This document shows, one piece after another, positions 1-7,830 of a stretch of DNA of 64,000 bases. The position numbers and the translations under genes were made by a program. Location: assembly GCF_011752065.1 (NCBI RefSeq), contig NZ_JAAIJY010000009.1:62001-126000 (forward strand). The letters are read 5' to 3'. Source of the stretch: Actinomyces sp. ZJ308. GTDB taxonomy: Bacteria; Actinomycetota; Actinomycetes; Actinomycetales; Actinomycetaceae. The notes beneath the pieces are model-generated. The model saw nothing but the letters and a program-made list of their open reading frames with translations, had not been told where the DNA came from and made no database searches. Each line of letters starts with the position of its first letter. Position 1 is the stretch's first letter.

Positions 1-1229
1 ACGACCTTGGTCTGACGCAGTGCCGTGGCCAGGGACTTGTTGCGGGCGACCTCGGAGACGAAGGCGGGGATCTGGCCGGCCTGCTGAGCGCCCTGAAGGA
101 ACTGAGCGGGCTCCATGCCGTACTGCTGGGCGGTCTGGAAGAGGAACTCGAGGAGCTCATCCTGGGCCACGCCGATCTTGAGGTCCTCGGCCAGGACGTC
201 GAGGATGATCTGGTCGCGCACGCCGGTGACGATGTCCTCGCGGATCTCCTTGGCGTGCTCGTCGTCGCCCTCCTTGCCCTCGGCCTGGAGGTGCTGGGCG
301 ATCTCGGCCTCGACGACGGCCTCGGGGACGTCGAAGGCGATCTCGCTGCGCAGCTGCTCGAGCAGGGCGTCACGTGCGGCGACGGCCTGCTCACCGGTCT
401 TGCGCTCGGTGACCTGCTTGACGAGGTCCTCGCGCAGCTCCTCAACGGTGTCGAACTCGGAGGCGAGCTGGGCGAACTCATCGTCGACCTTGGGCAGCTC
501 ACGTTGCTTGACGGCGGTGGCGGTCACGGTGACCTCGGCCTGCTCACCCGCGTGCTCGCCACCGGCCAGCTCGGTGGTGAAGGTGGCGGACTCGTCCGTC
601 TTGAGGCCGCGCAGGGCGGTGTCCAGGCCCTTGAGCATGTTGCCCTTGCCGATCTCGTAGGAGACGCCCGAGATGGAGTCGACCTCCTCGCCGTCGATGA
701 CGGCCTTGAGGTCGATGGTGACGAAGTCGCCGGTCTTGGCCTTACGGCCCACGGACTTCAGGGAGCCGAATCGGGCGCGCAGGCTGTCCAGCTCGGTATC
801 GACATCCTCGTCGGTCACCTCGACGGCGTCGACGCTCAGCTCGGTCCGGCTCAGGTCCGGCAGCTCGATGACGGGGCGGACGGTGACCTCGGCGGTGAAG
901 GCGAGCCGACCGCCGTTCTCTCCGGTGGCGTTGGGCAGCTCGACGACGTCGACCTCGGGCTGGAGCATGGGAACCCGCTCGGCCTCGGTGATGGCGTCCC
1001 GGTAGAAGTCGGAGAGCTTGTTGTTGACGGCCTCCTGGATGACGGCACCACGACCGACCCGCTGGTCGATGACCCGGTTGGGGACGTGGCCGCGACGGAA
1101 GCCGGGAACCTGGATCTGGGAGCCGATCTCCTTGTAGGCGGCATCAAGGCTGGGCTTGAGCTCCTCATAGGGGACCTCGACGGTCAACTTGATGCGACTG
1201 GGGTCAAGATTCTCGACAGTGGTCTTCAC
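1..1229 (-). CDS. tig: Trigger factor, ribosome-associated chaperone (3' end outside window)
   Basis: Trigger factor binds the ribosome near uL23 at the exit tunnel and shields nascent chains; its central FKBP-like domain has peptidyl-prolyl isomerase activity. The ribosome-binding signature GFRRGHVP is at residues 43-50, the FKBP-like segment with TGDFVTIDL and YEIGKGNMLKGLD follows at about 160-245, and the helical C-terminal domain runs to the window edge. About 409 codons are visible of a usual 430-480, so the C-terminus is cut by the edge. The GTG start at 1229 has a GGGAG ribosome site and gives the normal N-terminus. The long plus-strand frame across this region is a shadow. Confidence 0.97.
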   Translation of the reverse strand, partial: MKTTVENLDPSRIKLTVEVPYEELKPSLDAAYKEIGSQIQVPGFRRGHVPNRVIDQRVGRGAVIQEAVNNKLSDFYRDAITEAERVPMLQPEVDVVELPNATGENGGRLAFTAEVTVRPVIELPDLSRTELSVDAVEVTDEDVDTELDSLRARFGSLKSVGRKAKTGDFVTIDLKAVIDGEEVDSISGVSYEIGKGNMLKGLDTALRGLKTDESATFTTELAGGEHAGEQAEVTVTATAVKQRELPKVDDEFAQLASEFDTVEELREDLVKQVTERKTGEQAVAARDALLEQLRSEIAFDVPEAVVEAEIAQHLQAEGKEGDDEHAKEIREDIVTGVRDQIILDVLAEDLKIGVAQDELLEFLFQTAQQYGMEPAQFLQGAQQAGQIPAFVSEVARNKSLATALRQTKV

Positions 1230-1350
1230 GGGGGTTGCTCCCAAGGTCTGAGTTCTGCGGTAACACCGAAGCCGTCGGAGGCGTTCGGTGGACGCGTGTC
1301 TGCGGCGTCAATCCGTGCCATCTTAGGGCAAACGGGCAGTGGGATCGATG

Positions 1351-1371
1351 ATGCGCCCCCACCTGGCGCAT
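1351..1371 (-). terminator. Short hairpin downstream of the 99-residue ORF
   Basis: ATGCGCC at 1351-1357 pairs with GGCGCAT at 1365-1371 over a 7-base loop. It lies 30 bases past the stop of the minus-strand ORF that ends at 1401 and before tig. There is no clear U-tract, so it is only a candidate terminator. Confidence 0.4.
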
Positions 1372-1400
1372 GAGTCTGGACACAGGGTCGAAAGCATCCG

Positions 1401-1700
1401 TCACCGCCTCCGGCCCAGCGGCACGCTCCGACCACCGGCGACGACGGCCGGCCAGTCCCGCTCCACCCGGGCGACCTTCCCGACCGCGTCGACGACGTCG
1501 GCGTGCACCCGGCGGGCCTCGACGTCATCAGAACCGGTGAAGCGAACCGTCACTCGGGGCTCGCCGCGCACGACGTCGACCTGAAAGGACTCCAGAACGG
1601 TCGTTCGTCTCACGGCGTTGCGAGCGGCGGACTCGACATCCTCAGGTCGGTGCCCCGTCTTGAGCACGGTCACCGTAAGAATCGATCGGTACGAGGGCAT
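1401..1700 (-). CDS. Small conserved actinobacterial protein of unknown function
   Basis: A 99-residue basic protein, probably cytoplasmic, with no signal peptide or membrane segment. Alternating strand-helix character (RSILTVTV, VESAARNAV, SFQVDVV, PRVTVRFTG, ADVVDAVGKV) suggests a small alpha/beta ferredoxin-like fold, but I do not recognise a named family. The start at 1700 is supported by TAGGCT (1707-1712 on the minus strand) six bases upstream, the leaderless pattern seen at several genes in this window. It sits between tRNA-Pro and tig on the same strand. No function is assigned. Confidence 0.65.
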   Translation of the reverse strand: MPSYRSILTVTVLKTGHRPEDVESAARNAVRRTTVLESFQVDVVRGEPRVTVRFTGSDDVEARRVHADVVDAVGKVARVERDWPAVVAGGRSVPLGRRR

Positions 1701-1706
1701 GCCATC

Positions 1707-1712
1707 AGCCTA
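1707..1712 (-). promoter_or_regulatory. -10 box of a probable leaderless transcript
   Basis: TAGGCT on the minus strand ends six bases before the ATG at 1700, so the mRNA would start at or next to the start codon. No Shine-Dalgarno sequence is visible. Confidence 0.5.
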
Positions 1713-1794
1713 TGGCCCCGCAGCACGGCACGCTCGCGGGTCACTCTCCGGCGCGCACGCGTCCGTATCGCACCGTCGCCCGCGCGGCGAGGGG

Positions 1795-1868
1795 TCGGGC
1801 TGGCGGGATTTGAACCCGCGGCCCCCTGCTCCCAAAGCAGGTGCGCTACCAAACTGCGCCACAGCCCG
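1795..1868 (-). tRNA. tRNA-Pro (anticodon TGG)
   Basis: The minus strand folds into a full cloverleaf. The acceptor CGGGCTG pairs with CAGCCCG, the D-arm is GCGC/GCGC, and the anticodon stem CCTGC/GCAGG carries loop TTTGGGA (anticodon TGG). The T-arm is GCGGG-TTCAAAT-CCCGC and the discriminator is A. Length is 74 bases; CCA is not encoded. Confidence 0.96.
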
Positions 1869-1917
1869 TGACGTGATGAAAGGGACCGCCGAGGAGGCGG
1901 CCCCTTTCGGCTCACAG

Positions 1918-1988
1918 AGCGGGTGACGGGAATCGAACCCGCGCAATCTGCTTGGAAGGCAGAGGCTCTACCATTGAGCTACACCCGC
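1918..1988 (-). tRNA. tRNA-Gly (anticodon TCC)
   Basis: Minus-strand cloverleaf of 71 bases: acceptor GCGGGTG/CACCCGC, D-stem GCTC/GAGC, anticodon stem TCTGC/GCAGA with loop CTTCCAA (anticodon TCC), T-loop TTCGATT. It lies between rpmF and tRNA-Pro on the same strand and may be processed from a shared transcript. Confidence 0.96.
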
Positions 1989-2022
1989 AGGGATGAAGGG
2001 CTGACACCCTCCACCGGCGGCC

Positions 2023-2187
2023 TCACTGCTCGATGAGGCCCTCCTTGTAGGCCCGCGCCAGACGGCGGGGCACGGAGATCTCGCGGCCCTGGACGCGGAT
2101 GGTGTTGAGCTCGGTGAGCTTGGCCTTCCACTGCGAGCGGCGGTTGCGGGTGTTGCTGCGGGACATCTTCCGCTTCGGCACTGCCAT
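2023..2187 (-). CDS. rpmF: 50S ribosomal protein L32 (bL32), cysteine-free form
   Basis: A 54-residue very basic protein with the L32 N-terminus [17 protein letters not shown] followed by SQWKA and a C-terminal [11 protein letters not shown]. It is a structural protein of the large ribosomal subunit. It has no cysteines, so it is the zinc-independent (C-) form; I do not see a C+ paralogue in the window. The ATG at 2187 has GGAG upstream. It is the first gene of a minus-strand run with two tRNAs. Confidence 0.93.
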   Translation of the reverse strand: MAVPKRKMSRSNTRNRRSQWKAKLTELNTIRVQGREISVPRRLARAYKEGLIEQ

Positions 2188-2342
2188 GGGCCCGCTCCTC
2201 TCTCATAAACCACAGGGATCAGATGACCCCTCGAAACTGGACCGAGGGACACCATAACGACATTGACGTGACGGCTTCCAGTCCAGGACCGTCTCAATGC
2301 GTGTGACATCGATCCCGCACCTGCCCGTGCGAGGATCGCCCC

Positions 2343-3140
2343 ATGGCCTCGCACGCCCCTCACGCACCGTCCGACCAGTCGTCTCAGGAACAGGTCTCCC
2401 CCGGGCTTCTGACGCTGGCCCGCGGCGAGCAGCCCGAGATCGACCTGGAGATCAAGAGGTCGCACTTCCTGGCGCGAGCCTGCCGCACGGACTCCATGGA
2501 CGAGGCCCGCGAGTTCATCGCCCGTGTGCGCTCCACCTACCCCGATGCCCGCCACCACTGCTCTGCCATGACGCTCACCGACCTCTCGGAGGCCGACGCC
2601 CTGTCGGCCTCGGCAGCCTCCCACCAGCCCACCGAGCGCTCCAACGACGACGGCGAGCCCTCCGGCACCGCGGGCCAGCCCATGCTCGACGTGCTGAGGG
2701 GAACGGGACTGGCCAACACGAGCGTCGTCGTCACCCGTTACTTCGGCGGGACGCTGCTGGGAACCGGCGGGCTGGTGCGGGCCTACTCGGAGGCCGCCGC
2801 CCAGGCCCTGGAGCGGGCCTCGTGCGTCCTGCTCACCCGACTTCACCTGTGGGACCTGCGGGTGCCGATCGCCCAGGCCGGCAGGATCGAGGCGGATCTG
2901 CGTTCCCGGGACCGAGGCGTGTCGGCGGGACCCACCCGGGCCGACGACGCCTCGCAGGCCGAGCCGGCTATCCACGTCGAGGAGACGATCTGGGGACCGA
3001 CCCACGCCGTTGTGGTTCTGGCGAGCCCCTGTGCCGACGCCGCACTGCTGCGAGCACCCCTGGCTGCCATCACCCGAGGCGAGGGCAGGGCCGAACCCGC
3101 TGGAAGCCGGCTGGTCGAGGTTCCGGTGGCCCCTGCCTGA
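2343..3140 (+). CDS. YigZ/IMPACT (UPF0029) family protein
   Basis: A 265-residue cytoplasmic protein with the conserved N-terminal IMPACT/YigZ domain. Its hallmarks are RSHFLARAC (about residue 38), HHCSAMTL (about 75), NDDGEPSGTAGQPMLDVL (about 102-119) and VVVTRYFGGTLLGTGGLV (about 127-144). Bacterial members are poorly characterised; eukaryotic IMPACT binds GCN1, and YigZ-type proteins have been linked to proline dipeptide hydrolysis or translation. The C-terminal third is divergent. The ATG at 2343 follows GAGGAT. It stands alone, divergent from rpmF. Confidence 0.88.
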   Translation: MASHAPHAPSDQSSQEQVSPGLLTLARGEQPEIDLEIKRSHFLARACRTDSMDEAREFIARVRSTYPDARHHCSAMTLTDLSEADALSASAASHQPTERSNDDGEPSGTAGQPMLDVLRGTGLANTSVVVTRYFGGTLLGTGGLVRAYSEAAAQALERASCVLLTRLHLWDLRVPIAQAGRIEADLRSRDRGVSAGPTRADDASQAEPAIHVEETIWGPTHAVVVLASPCADAALLRAPLAAITRGEGRAEPAGSRLVEVPVAPA

Positions 3141-3396
3141 CGGCACTGGTCCTGCGCCGGCGCTGACTGACGCCCTGACCGGTGTGATTGCGACACGCTC
3201 AGGGACACAACCAGCAGATGCCCACGATGTGACACAGGCGGAGAGCAGATGTGGCGATCGCCGCCGGGCACGGGGTAAGGTTCCGGCAGCAGCCGGGGGC
3301 ACCCGGGGACGCCAGGGCCCCGGAGGAGCCCACGAGCAGTGAGCAGTTCGGACACAGGCAGGCGCAGTTCAGTCGCCTTTGAGGACAGGAGGACCC
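3141..3396 (+). other. Upstream region of the cysteine leader and cysK
   Basis: No convincing gene is visible between the YigZ-family gene and the leader ORF. The stretch presumably holds the cys promoter. I could not single out a strong -35/-10 pair by eye. Confidence 0.4.
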
Positions 3397-3492
3397 ATGA
3401 TGGCCACGACCGTCATGCGCACCATGTTCTCCGCGTTCTCCGTGCCGTCTGCGTCCTGCGCCCCCATGTGTTGCTGCTGCCGGTGTCGGTAG
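3397..3492 (+). CDS. Cysteine-rich leader peptide upstream of cysK (putative attenuator uORF)
   Basis: A 31-codon ORF begins with ATG ATG 4 and 7 bases after a perfect AGGAGG (3387-3392). It ends in ...PMCCCCRCR and TAG at 3490-3492. Six of 31 codons are Cys, four of them consecutive (TGT TGC TGC TGC, codons 25-28) and all close to the stop. It is too short and odd to be an enzyme. Its place 252 bases before cysK matches leader peptides whose ribosomes stall on Cys codons when cysteinyl-tRNA is scarce, as described for polycysteine uORFs in mycobacteria. Function here is inferred from composition and position. Confidence 0.8.
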   Translation: MMATTVMRTMFSAFSVPSASCAPMCCCCRCR

Positions 3493-3576
3493 GGCGCCAG
3501 GCCACGACATCTGTGCGCGTACCGCTGCGCGCATGCCCGGCGCTCCCGGAGCAGGCGGTCACTCCTGCTGTTCCCG

Positions 3577-3600
3577 CCACCTAGACGACCACCTAGACGA
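3577..3600 (+). repeat. Two tandem copies of a 12-bp unit between leader and cysK
   Basis: CCACCTAGACGA occurs at 3577-3588 and again at 3589-3600. It lies between the Cys leader stop and cysK, so it could be part of the leader RNA structure or a recent slippage duplication. Confidence 0.7.
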
Positions 3601-3666
3601 CGACGTGGCACCCCGCTGACGGACGCGGACCGTCTCCCCCTCTCTGTTCTCAGGAGTTCTCACGGG

Positions 3667-3708
3667 CTCGGTACCGCCTGGCTCACCGGCGGGCCGATCA
3701 GCACCGAG
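3667..3708 (+). promoter_or_regulatory. Two-tier hairpin just upstream of cysK
   Basis: CTCGGT (3667-3672) pairs with ACCGAG (3703-3708), enclosing CCGCC (3674-3678) paired with GGCGG (3688-3692). It ends about 22 bases before the cysK ribosome site (AAAGGA). It is a candidate for the structure controlled by ribosome stalling on the upstream Cys codons, but there is no U-tract, so translation control is at least as likely as termination. Confidence 0.4.
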
Positions 3709-3744
3709 TGCTCATCCAACCCACAACCCTCAAAGGACGTCACT

Positions 3745-4674
3745 ATGACCTTCGCACCCGACGCAACCGCTCTGGTTGGCAACACTCCCCTGGTTCGCAT
3801 CAACCGCGTGACCGATGGCGCACCCGCCACCGTCCTGGCCAAGGTCGAGGCCTTCGAGCCGGCCTCCTCGGTCAAGGACCGTATCGCCCTGTCCATCGTC
3901 CGCGCAGCGGAGGAGTCCGGCGCTCTCAAGCCCGGCGGCACCATCGTGGAGGCGACCTCCGGCAACACCGGTGTCGGCCTGGCCATGGTGGGCGCGGCCC
4001 TGGGCTACAAGGTCATCATCACCATGCCCGAGACCATGTCCAAGGAGCGGCGAGCCATCATGCGCGCCTTCGGCGCCGAGCTGGTGCTGACCACCGAGGG
4101 CGGCGTGGCCGGGGCGGTCAAGCGCGCCGAGGAGATCCAGGCGGCCACCCCGAACTCGATCCTGGCCTCCCAGTTCACCAACCCCGCCAACCCCAAGGTT
4201 CACCGAGAGACCACGGCCCGGGAGATCCTGGAGCAGACCGGGGGCGACATCGACGTCTTCGTGGCCGGCATCGGCACCGGAGGCACGCTGACCGGCGTGG
4301 GCCAGGTGCTGCGCCAGGAGAAGCCCGGGGTCAGGATCTACGGCGTCGAGCCCTCCGAGTCCCCACTGCTGAGCGAGGGCCAGGCCGCTCCGCACAAGAT
4401 CCAGGGCCTGGGACCCAACGTGGTTCCCGAGATCCTCGACCAGGGCATCTGGGACGAGCTGCTCCACATCGAATCCGAGACGGCCATCACCTACGCGCGG
4501 CGTGCTGCCGCGGAGGAGGGCCTCCTCGTGGGCATCTCCTCGGGAGCCGCCCTGGCCGCCGCCAGCGAGCTGGCCAGGCGCCCCGAGCTGGAGGGCAAGA
4601 CCATCGTCACCGTCCTGCCGGACACCGGCGAGCGCTACCTGACCACGCCTCTGTACAAGGACTACCTCGACTGA
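3745..4674 (+). CDS. cysK: Cysteine synthase A (O-acetylserine sulfhydrylase)
   Basis: This PLP enzyme converts O-acetylserine and sulfide to cysteine and acetate in the cytoplasm. At 309 residues it has the usual length. VGNTPLVRIN is at 11-20, the PLP lysine K44 is in SSVKDR, the substrate loop TSGNTG is at 71-76, the phosphate-binding GTGGTLTG follows in the middle, and ISSGAA is near the C-terminus. The ATG at 3745 follows AAAGGA. It is the first large gene after the Cys leader peptide and is followed after 125 bases by cysE, which makes its substrate. Confidence 0.97.
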   Translation: MTFAPDATALVGNTPLVRINRVTDGAPATVLAKVEAFEPASSVKDRIALSIVRAAEESGALKPGGTIVEATSGNTGVGLAMVGAALGYKVIITMPETMSKERRAIMRAFGAELVLTTEGGVAGAVKRAEEIQAATPNSILASQFTNPANPKVHRETTAREILEQTGGDIDVFVAGIGTGGTLTGVGQVLRQEKPGVRIYGVEPSESPLLSEGQAAPHKIQGLGPNVVPEILDQGIWDELLHIESETAITYARRAAAEEGLLVGISSGAALAAASELARRPELEGKTIVTVLPDTGERYLTTPLYKDYLD

Positions 4675-4679
4675 CTGCT

Positions 4680-4719
4680 CCGACGGCGGCGAGCCTGGGA
4701 ACAGGGGAGCCGCCGTCGG
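4680..4719 (+). terminator. 11-bp perfect hairpin between cysK and cysE
   Basis: CCGACGGCGGC (4680-4690) pairs perfectly with GCCGCCGTCGG (4709-4719). It starts six bases after the cysK stop and is followed by TGTTGT, not a good U-tract. It may cause partial termination or act as a stabiliser of the cysK 3' end, setting different levels of CysK and CysE. Confidence 0.55.
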
Positions 4720-4799
4720 TGTTGTCACCGGCGCAGCGAGTGAGGTGAAGGCTGACAAGCCGACCTGGGCCGCACCGCCACCCACCAGAGGAGCACACC

Positions 4800-5375
4800 A
4801 TGCACAACTCTCACCGGTCCCTGCTGGACCTGGCCCGCGAGGACCTGGCCACGGCCCGCAGACGTGACCCCGCCGCCCGCTCCAACGTGGAGGTGGCCCT
4901 CCTCTACCCCGGCGTCCACGCCCTGTGGGCTCACCGAGCCGCCCACAAGCTGTGGCACAAGGGGCACCGCTTCGCCGCCCGGGCCCTGTCCCAGGCCGCC
5001 CGCAACCTCACCGGCATCGAGATCCACCCGGCGGCGAGGATCGGTGAGCGCTTCTTCATCGACCACGGCATGGGGGTGGTCATCGGTGAGACCGCCGAGG
5101 TCGGAGACGACGTCCTCATGTTCCACGGGGTGACCCTGGGCGGGGTGTCCATGAGCCCGGGCAAGCGCCACCCCACCATTGGCAACGACGTGCAGATCGG
5201 AGCCGGTGCCAAGGTCCTGGGCCCGGTGGTCGTCGAGGACGGCGCCAAGGTCGGGGCCAACGCGGTGCTGGTGAAGAACCTGCCTCAGGGGCACGTCGCG
5301 GTGGGTGTCCCCAGTCGGGCCCGGGACCCCCGTACCGACCCCGAGCTCATGATGGACCCGACCATCTACATCTGA
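4800..5375 (+). CDS. cysE: Serine O-acetyltransferase
   Basis: It acetylates L-serine with acetyl-CoA to give O-acetylserine, the CysK substrate. The 191-residue protein is the short form. An N-terminal helical part ([10 protein letters not shown]) is followed by a left-handed beta-helix of hexapeptide repeats with [40 protein letters not shown] and IGAGAKVLG. The DHG and HGVTLGG histidines are the usual catalytic region. The end YI matches the C-terminal Ile that docks into CysK in the cysteine synthase complex. The ATG at 4800 follows GAGGAG. Confidence 0.95.
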   Translation: MHNSHRSLLDLAREDLATARRRDPAARSNVEVALLYPGVHALWAHRAAHKLWHKGHRFAARALSQAARNLTGIEIHPAARIGERFFIDHGMGVVIGETAEVGDDVLMFHGVTLGGVSMSPGKRHPTIGNDVQIGAGAKVLGPVVVEDGAKVGANAVLVKNLPQGHVAVGVPSRARDPRTDPELMMDPTIYI

Positions 5376-5439
5376 TCGCCTGGCGGTCGCCTCTGCGCGT
5401 CACCGGATCGCCGGCCGTCCCGGCCGACAGCACGTCCGG

Positions 5440-6738
5440 TCAGCGCGCGGTCATCCCTGAGGCGAGGTCTCGCAGACGGGTGAAGACCTTGCCGCCCGAG
5501 GCTCGCGAGCCGTCGTGCTCGTACTCGCTGGTGATCCAGGTGCGCAGGCCGGGGATGAGCGCGGCCGTCTCCAGCGAGGTGGTCATCGGCACGAACACGT
5601 CGCGGGCGTAGACGGCGGCCGCCCCGGGAGTCGTCGTGGCCCCGAGGCGAACCGGGTCGTAGAGCGCCGGCCACTCGTGCGCGGCCAGGAGGTCGGCCAC
5701 CTCCAGCCAGGGTCGCAGGCCCGCGTCCTCCAGAAAGACCTCACGGCGCACGTGCTCGCCGGTCAGCAGCGTGGGGTCGTCGTCGAAGGCCGCCGGCCGC
5801 ACGCGCTGGGCGGCCCAGTCGGTGGTGCCGGCGTCGGCCCAGCAGGACTCGTGAATGACGGCGTAGAGCGGGAACCTGCCACCGAAGGCAAGGGACTGCC
5901 CCAGGTCATAGCGGAAGGCCCAGGAGACGGGGTCGCGCTCCAGGAGGTAGTGGATCGTATCCGCTCCCCCGGCTCCTCCCAGCAGGGCGCCCAGCGAGCG
6001 CAGGCGCTCGGGCCCGACGGCGTCCCCGCTCGCCGTGATCAGCTCACCCCGGCCGGCCAGCTCGGACAGGCGGGCCATCCGGACACGGTCCTGGGGGTAG
6101 CGGGTGTAGTACTCCTCGCTCTTGACGCGCATCGCCTCATAGCTGAGGGCGTAGACCTCGTCGATGCTGTGCCCGACGGCGGGCAGGCCCCCGGTGATGT
6201 AGACGGTCTCCAGGCTCTCGGCGTGCTCGGACAGGTATCGGGTGACGCAGAACCCTCCGAAGGACTGGCCCAGCAGGCTCCAGCGCTCCAGGCCCAGGCC
6301 TCGGCGCAGGTCCTCGCAGTCCTCGACGATCTCGTCGGCACGCAGGTGAGTGAGCAGCCGGGCGGTGGCCGTGGGCGAGCCGGCGGCATCGGGCCGGTCC
6401 ACCGGGCTGGAGGCTCCCGTGCCGCGCTGGTCGACGAGGATGAGCCGGTGGTGCTCCAGGATCGCGCCGATCCATCCCAGCCCGGCGTCGGCACTGGGGC
6501 GGGGCGCCTCGCAGCCCGGTCCTCCCTGAAGGAAGACCAGTGGTGGCCGGGAGAGCGGGTCGATGCCGGCGGCTGACATCTCGCGGGCGTAGACGGTGAT
6601 GGAGGTCGTTCCGTCAGGGGCGGGGTCGCCCTGTCCGCTGCGGTCCAGGGGCACGTCCAAGCGGTGCTCCCGGGTCAGCAGACCGACGGTCTGAGAGGTC
6701 CAGCTCGAGGAGCGCAGGCGGGGCGAGGCGTTCGACAT
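5440..6738 (-). CDS. Proline iminopeptidase-like alpha/beta hydrolase (S33)
   Basis: A 432-residue cytoplasmic hydrolase of the prolyl aminopeptidase group, which removes N-terminal proline from peptides. The oxyanion-hole motif GGPG is at residues 72-75, VDQRGTGAS at about 102-110, and the nucleophile elbow GQSFGG has Ser159. A later Asp and His complete the triad in this family; a likely His lies near YEHDGSRA close to the C-terminus. It follows nei after 63 bases on the same strand and ends convergent with cysE. It could act on other small substrates. Confidence 0.88.
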   Translation of the reverse strand: MSNASPRLRSSSWTSQTVGLLTREHRLDVPLDRSGQGDPAPDGTTSITVYAREMSAAGIDPLSRPPLVFLQGGPGCEAPRPSADAGLGWIGAILEHHRLILVDQRGTGASSPVDRPDAAGSPTATARLLTHLRADEIVEDCEDLRRGLGLERWSLLGQSFGGFCVTRYLSEHAESLETVYITGGLPAVGHSIDEVYALSYEAMRVKSEEYYTRYPQDRVRMARLSELAGRGELITASGDAVGPERLRSLGALLGGAGGADTIHYLLERDPVSWAFRYDLGQSLAFGGRFPLYAVIHESCWADAGTTDWAAQRVRPAAFDDDPTLLTGEHVRREVFLEDAGLRPWLEVADLLAAHEWPALYDPVRLGATTTPGAAAVYARDVFVPMTTSLETAALIPGLRTWITSEYEHDGSRASGGKVFTRLRDLASGMTAR

Positions 6739-6801
6739 GCGGCCAGCCTATCCATCTGTCCTGCGGCCCGGACCTCCTCGTCTCGCGGCCAGCGTGCGGG
6801 T

Positions 6802-7818
6802 TCAGTGGGACTGGCAGGAGGGGCACCAGAAGAGGCGGCGGGCCGCAACCTCCCGCTCCGCCACCGGGGTCCCGCAGCGCAGGCAGGGGCGACCGGTGCG
6901 GTGGTAGACGTACCACCGTCCGGCCTCGGGATCCTCCGGCGGCAGGGGGTCGGGGACGTCGTCGAGGTCAACGGTGGTGATGAAGCCGGTGGCCACGCCG
7001 TACTCCATGAGGGGCCCCAGGTCCTCCCAGATGGTCCGCAGTCGCTCCTCGCTGACGCGGTTGCCGGGACGGAAGGGCGAGACACCCACCCGGAAGAGGG
7101 TCTCGGCCCGGTAGATGTTGCCGGCCCCGGAGATGACGGCCTGGTCCATGAGCAGCTCGCCGATGCTCTTGCGCCGCGAGCGCGCCTTGGTCACGAAGGC
7201 CTCCACGTCGGCGTCGGCGCGCAGCGGGTCCGGGCCGAGCCGGCGGCGCACGGCGGCGACGCCCTCGGCGTCCAGGAGCTCGCAGGCCGCCGGCCCCGTC
7301 AGGTCGGCCACCCCGTGCCTGCCCTGGAGGCGGAGCCTCACCACACCGCGCGGCTCGGGCGGCTCCCACTCCTCGGGATCCGGGCCGACGCGACTGGAAG
7401 CGTCGTCGGCTCCCTCGGTACCGACGGCATCGGAGGTCCCGCCGTTCAGCCCGGTCAGGGCGGATCCTCCCCCGCCCTTGAGGGCGTGCTCACCGCGCTC
7501 ACCGACGCGCCGGCGGGGTGCGCCGATGGCGTGGGGCGCGGTGAACTCGCGGTCGCCGTCGAAGGTCCACGAGCCGTAGAGGCCCAGGTGGATCCGCAGC
7601 CAGGTGACGGAGGCGTCGTCGAGTGGCATGTCGGAGCGGGGCCCGAAGGGCAGGAAGAGGTGCTTGCCGTGGGCCTGGCTGCCCAGGAGCACCTGGCCGT
7701 CCAGGCGGCTCGCCCCGTCGGCGAAGCGCCCCTGCGGGGATGAGGCGCGCAGGCTCTGTCCACCGTAGAGCTCGTCCAGGGCGGCGGCGAGCCGGTGGAT
7801 GGTGTGTCCCTCCGGCAT
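6802..7818 (-). CDS. nei: Nei/Fpg-family DNA glycosylase with zinc finger
   Basis: A base-excision DNA glycosylase/AP lyase for oxidised bases. It starts with MPEGHT, giving the catalytic Pro2 and Glu3. The H2TH region contains IGELLMDQAVISGAGNIYR, and the C-terminus carries a zinc finger C312-X2-C315 ... C332-X2-C335. At 338 residues it is longer than usual (about 260-290), because of a poorly conserved acidic and Gly-rich insert of about 45 residues before the H2TH part. MPEGHT rather than MPELPE puts it with the Nei (endonuclease VIII) group. It starts 12 bases after rpiB and is probably co-transcribed with it. Confidence 0.92.
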   Translation of the reverse strand: MPEGHTIHRLAAALDELYGGQSLRASSPQGRFADGASRLDGQVLLGSQAHGKHLFLPFGPRSDMPLDDASVTWLRIHLGLYGSWTFDGDREFTAPHAIGAPRRRVGERGEHALKGGGGSALTGLNGGTSDAVGTEGADDASSRVGPDPEEWEPPEPRGVVRLRLQGRHGVADLTGPAACELLDAEGVAAVRRRLGPDPLRADADVEAFVTKARSRRKSIGELLMDQAVISGAGNIYRAETLFRVGVSPFRPGNRVSEERLRTIWEDLGPLMEYGVATGFITTVDLDDVPDPLPPEDPEAGRWYVYHRTGRPCLRCGTPVAEREVAARRLFWCPSCQSH

Positions 7819-7830
7819 GGCTAGCCCGAC

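Noticed and set aside
255-1373. Long plus-strand frame of 372 codons opposite tig
   Set aside because: Its Leu/Gly/Asp-rich repetitive translation is the usual antisense shadow of a high-GC gene; the minus strand reads as a clear trigger factor.
3730-4785. Long minus-strand frame opposite cysK
   Set aside because: Shadow of cysK with biased Gly/Leu/Asp composition and no domain.
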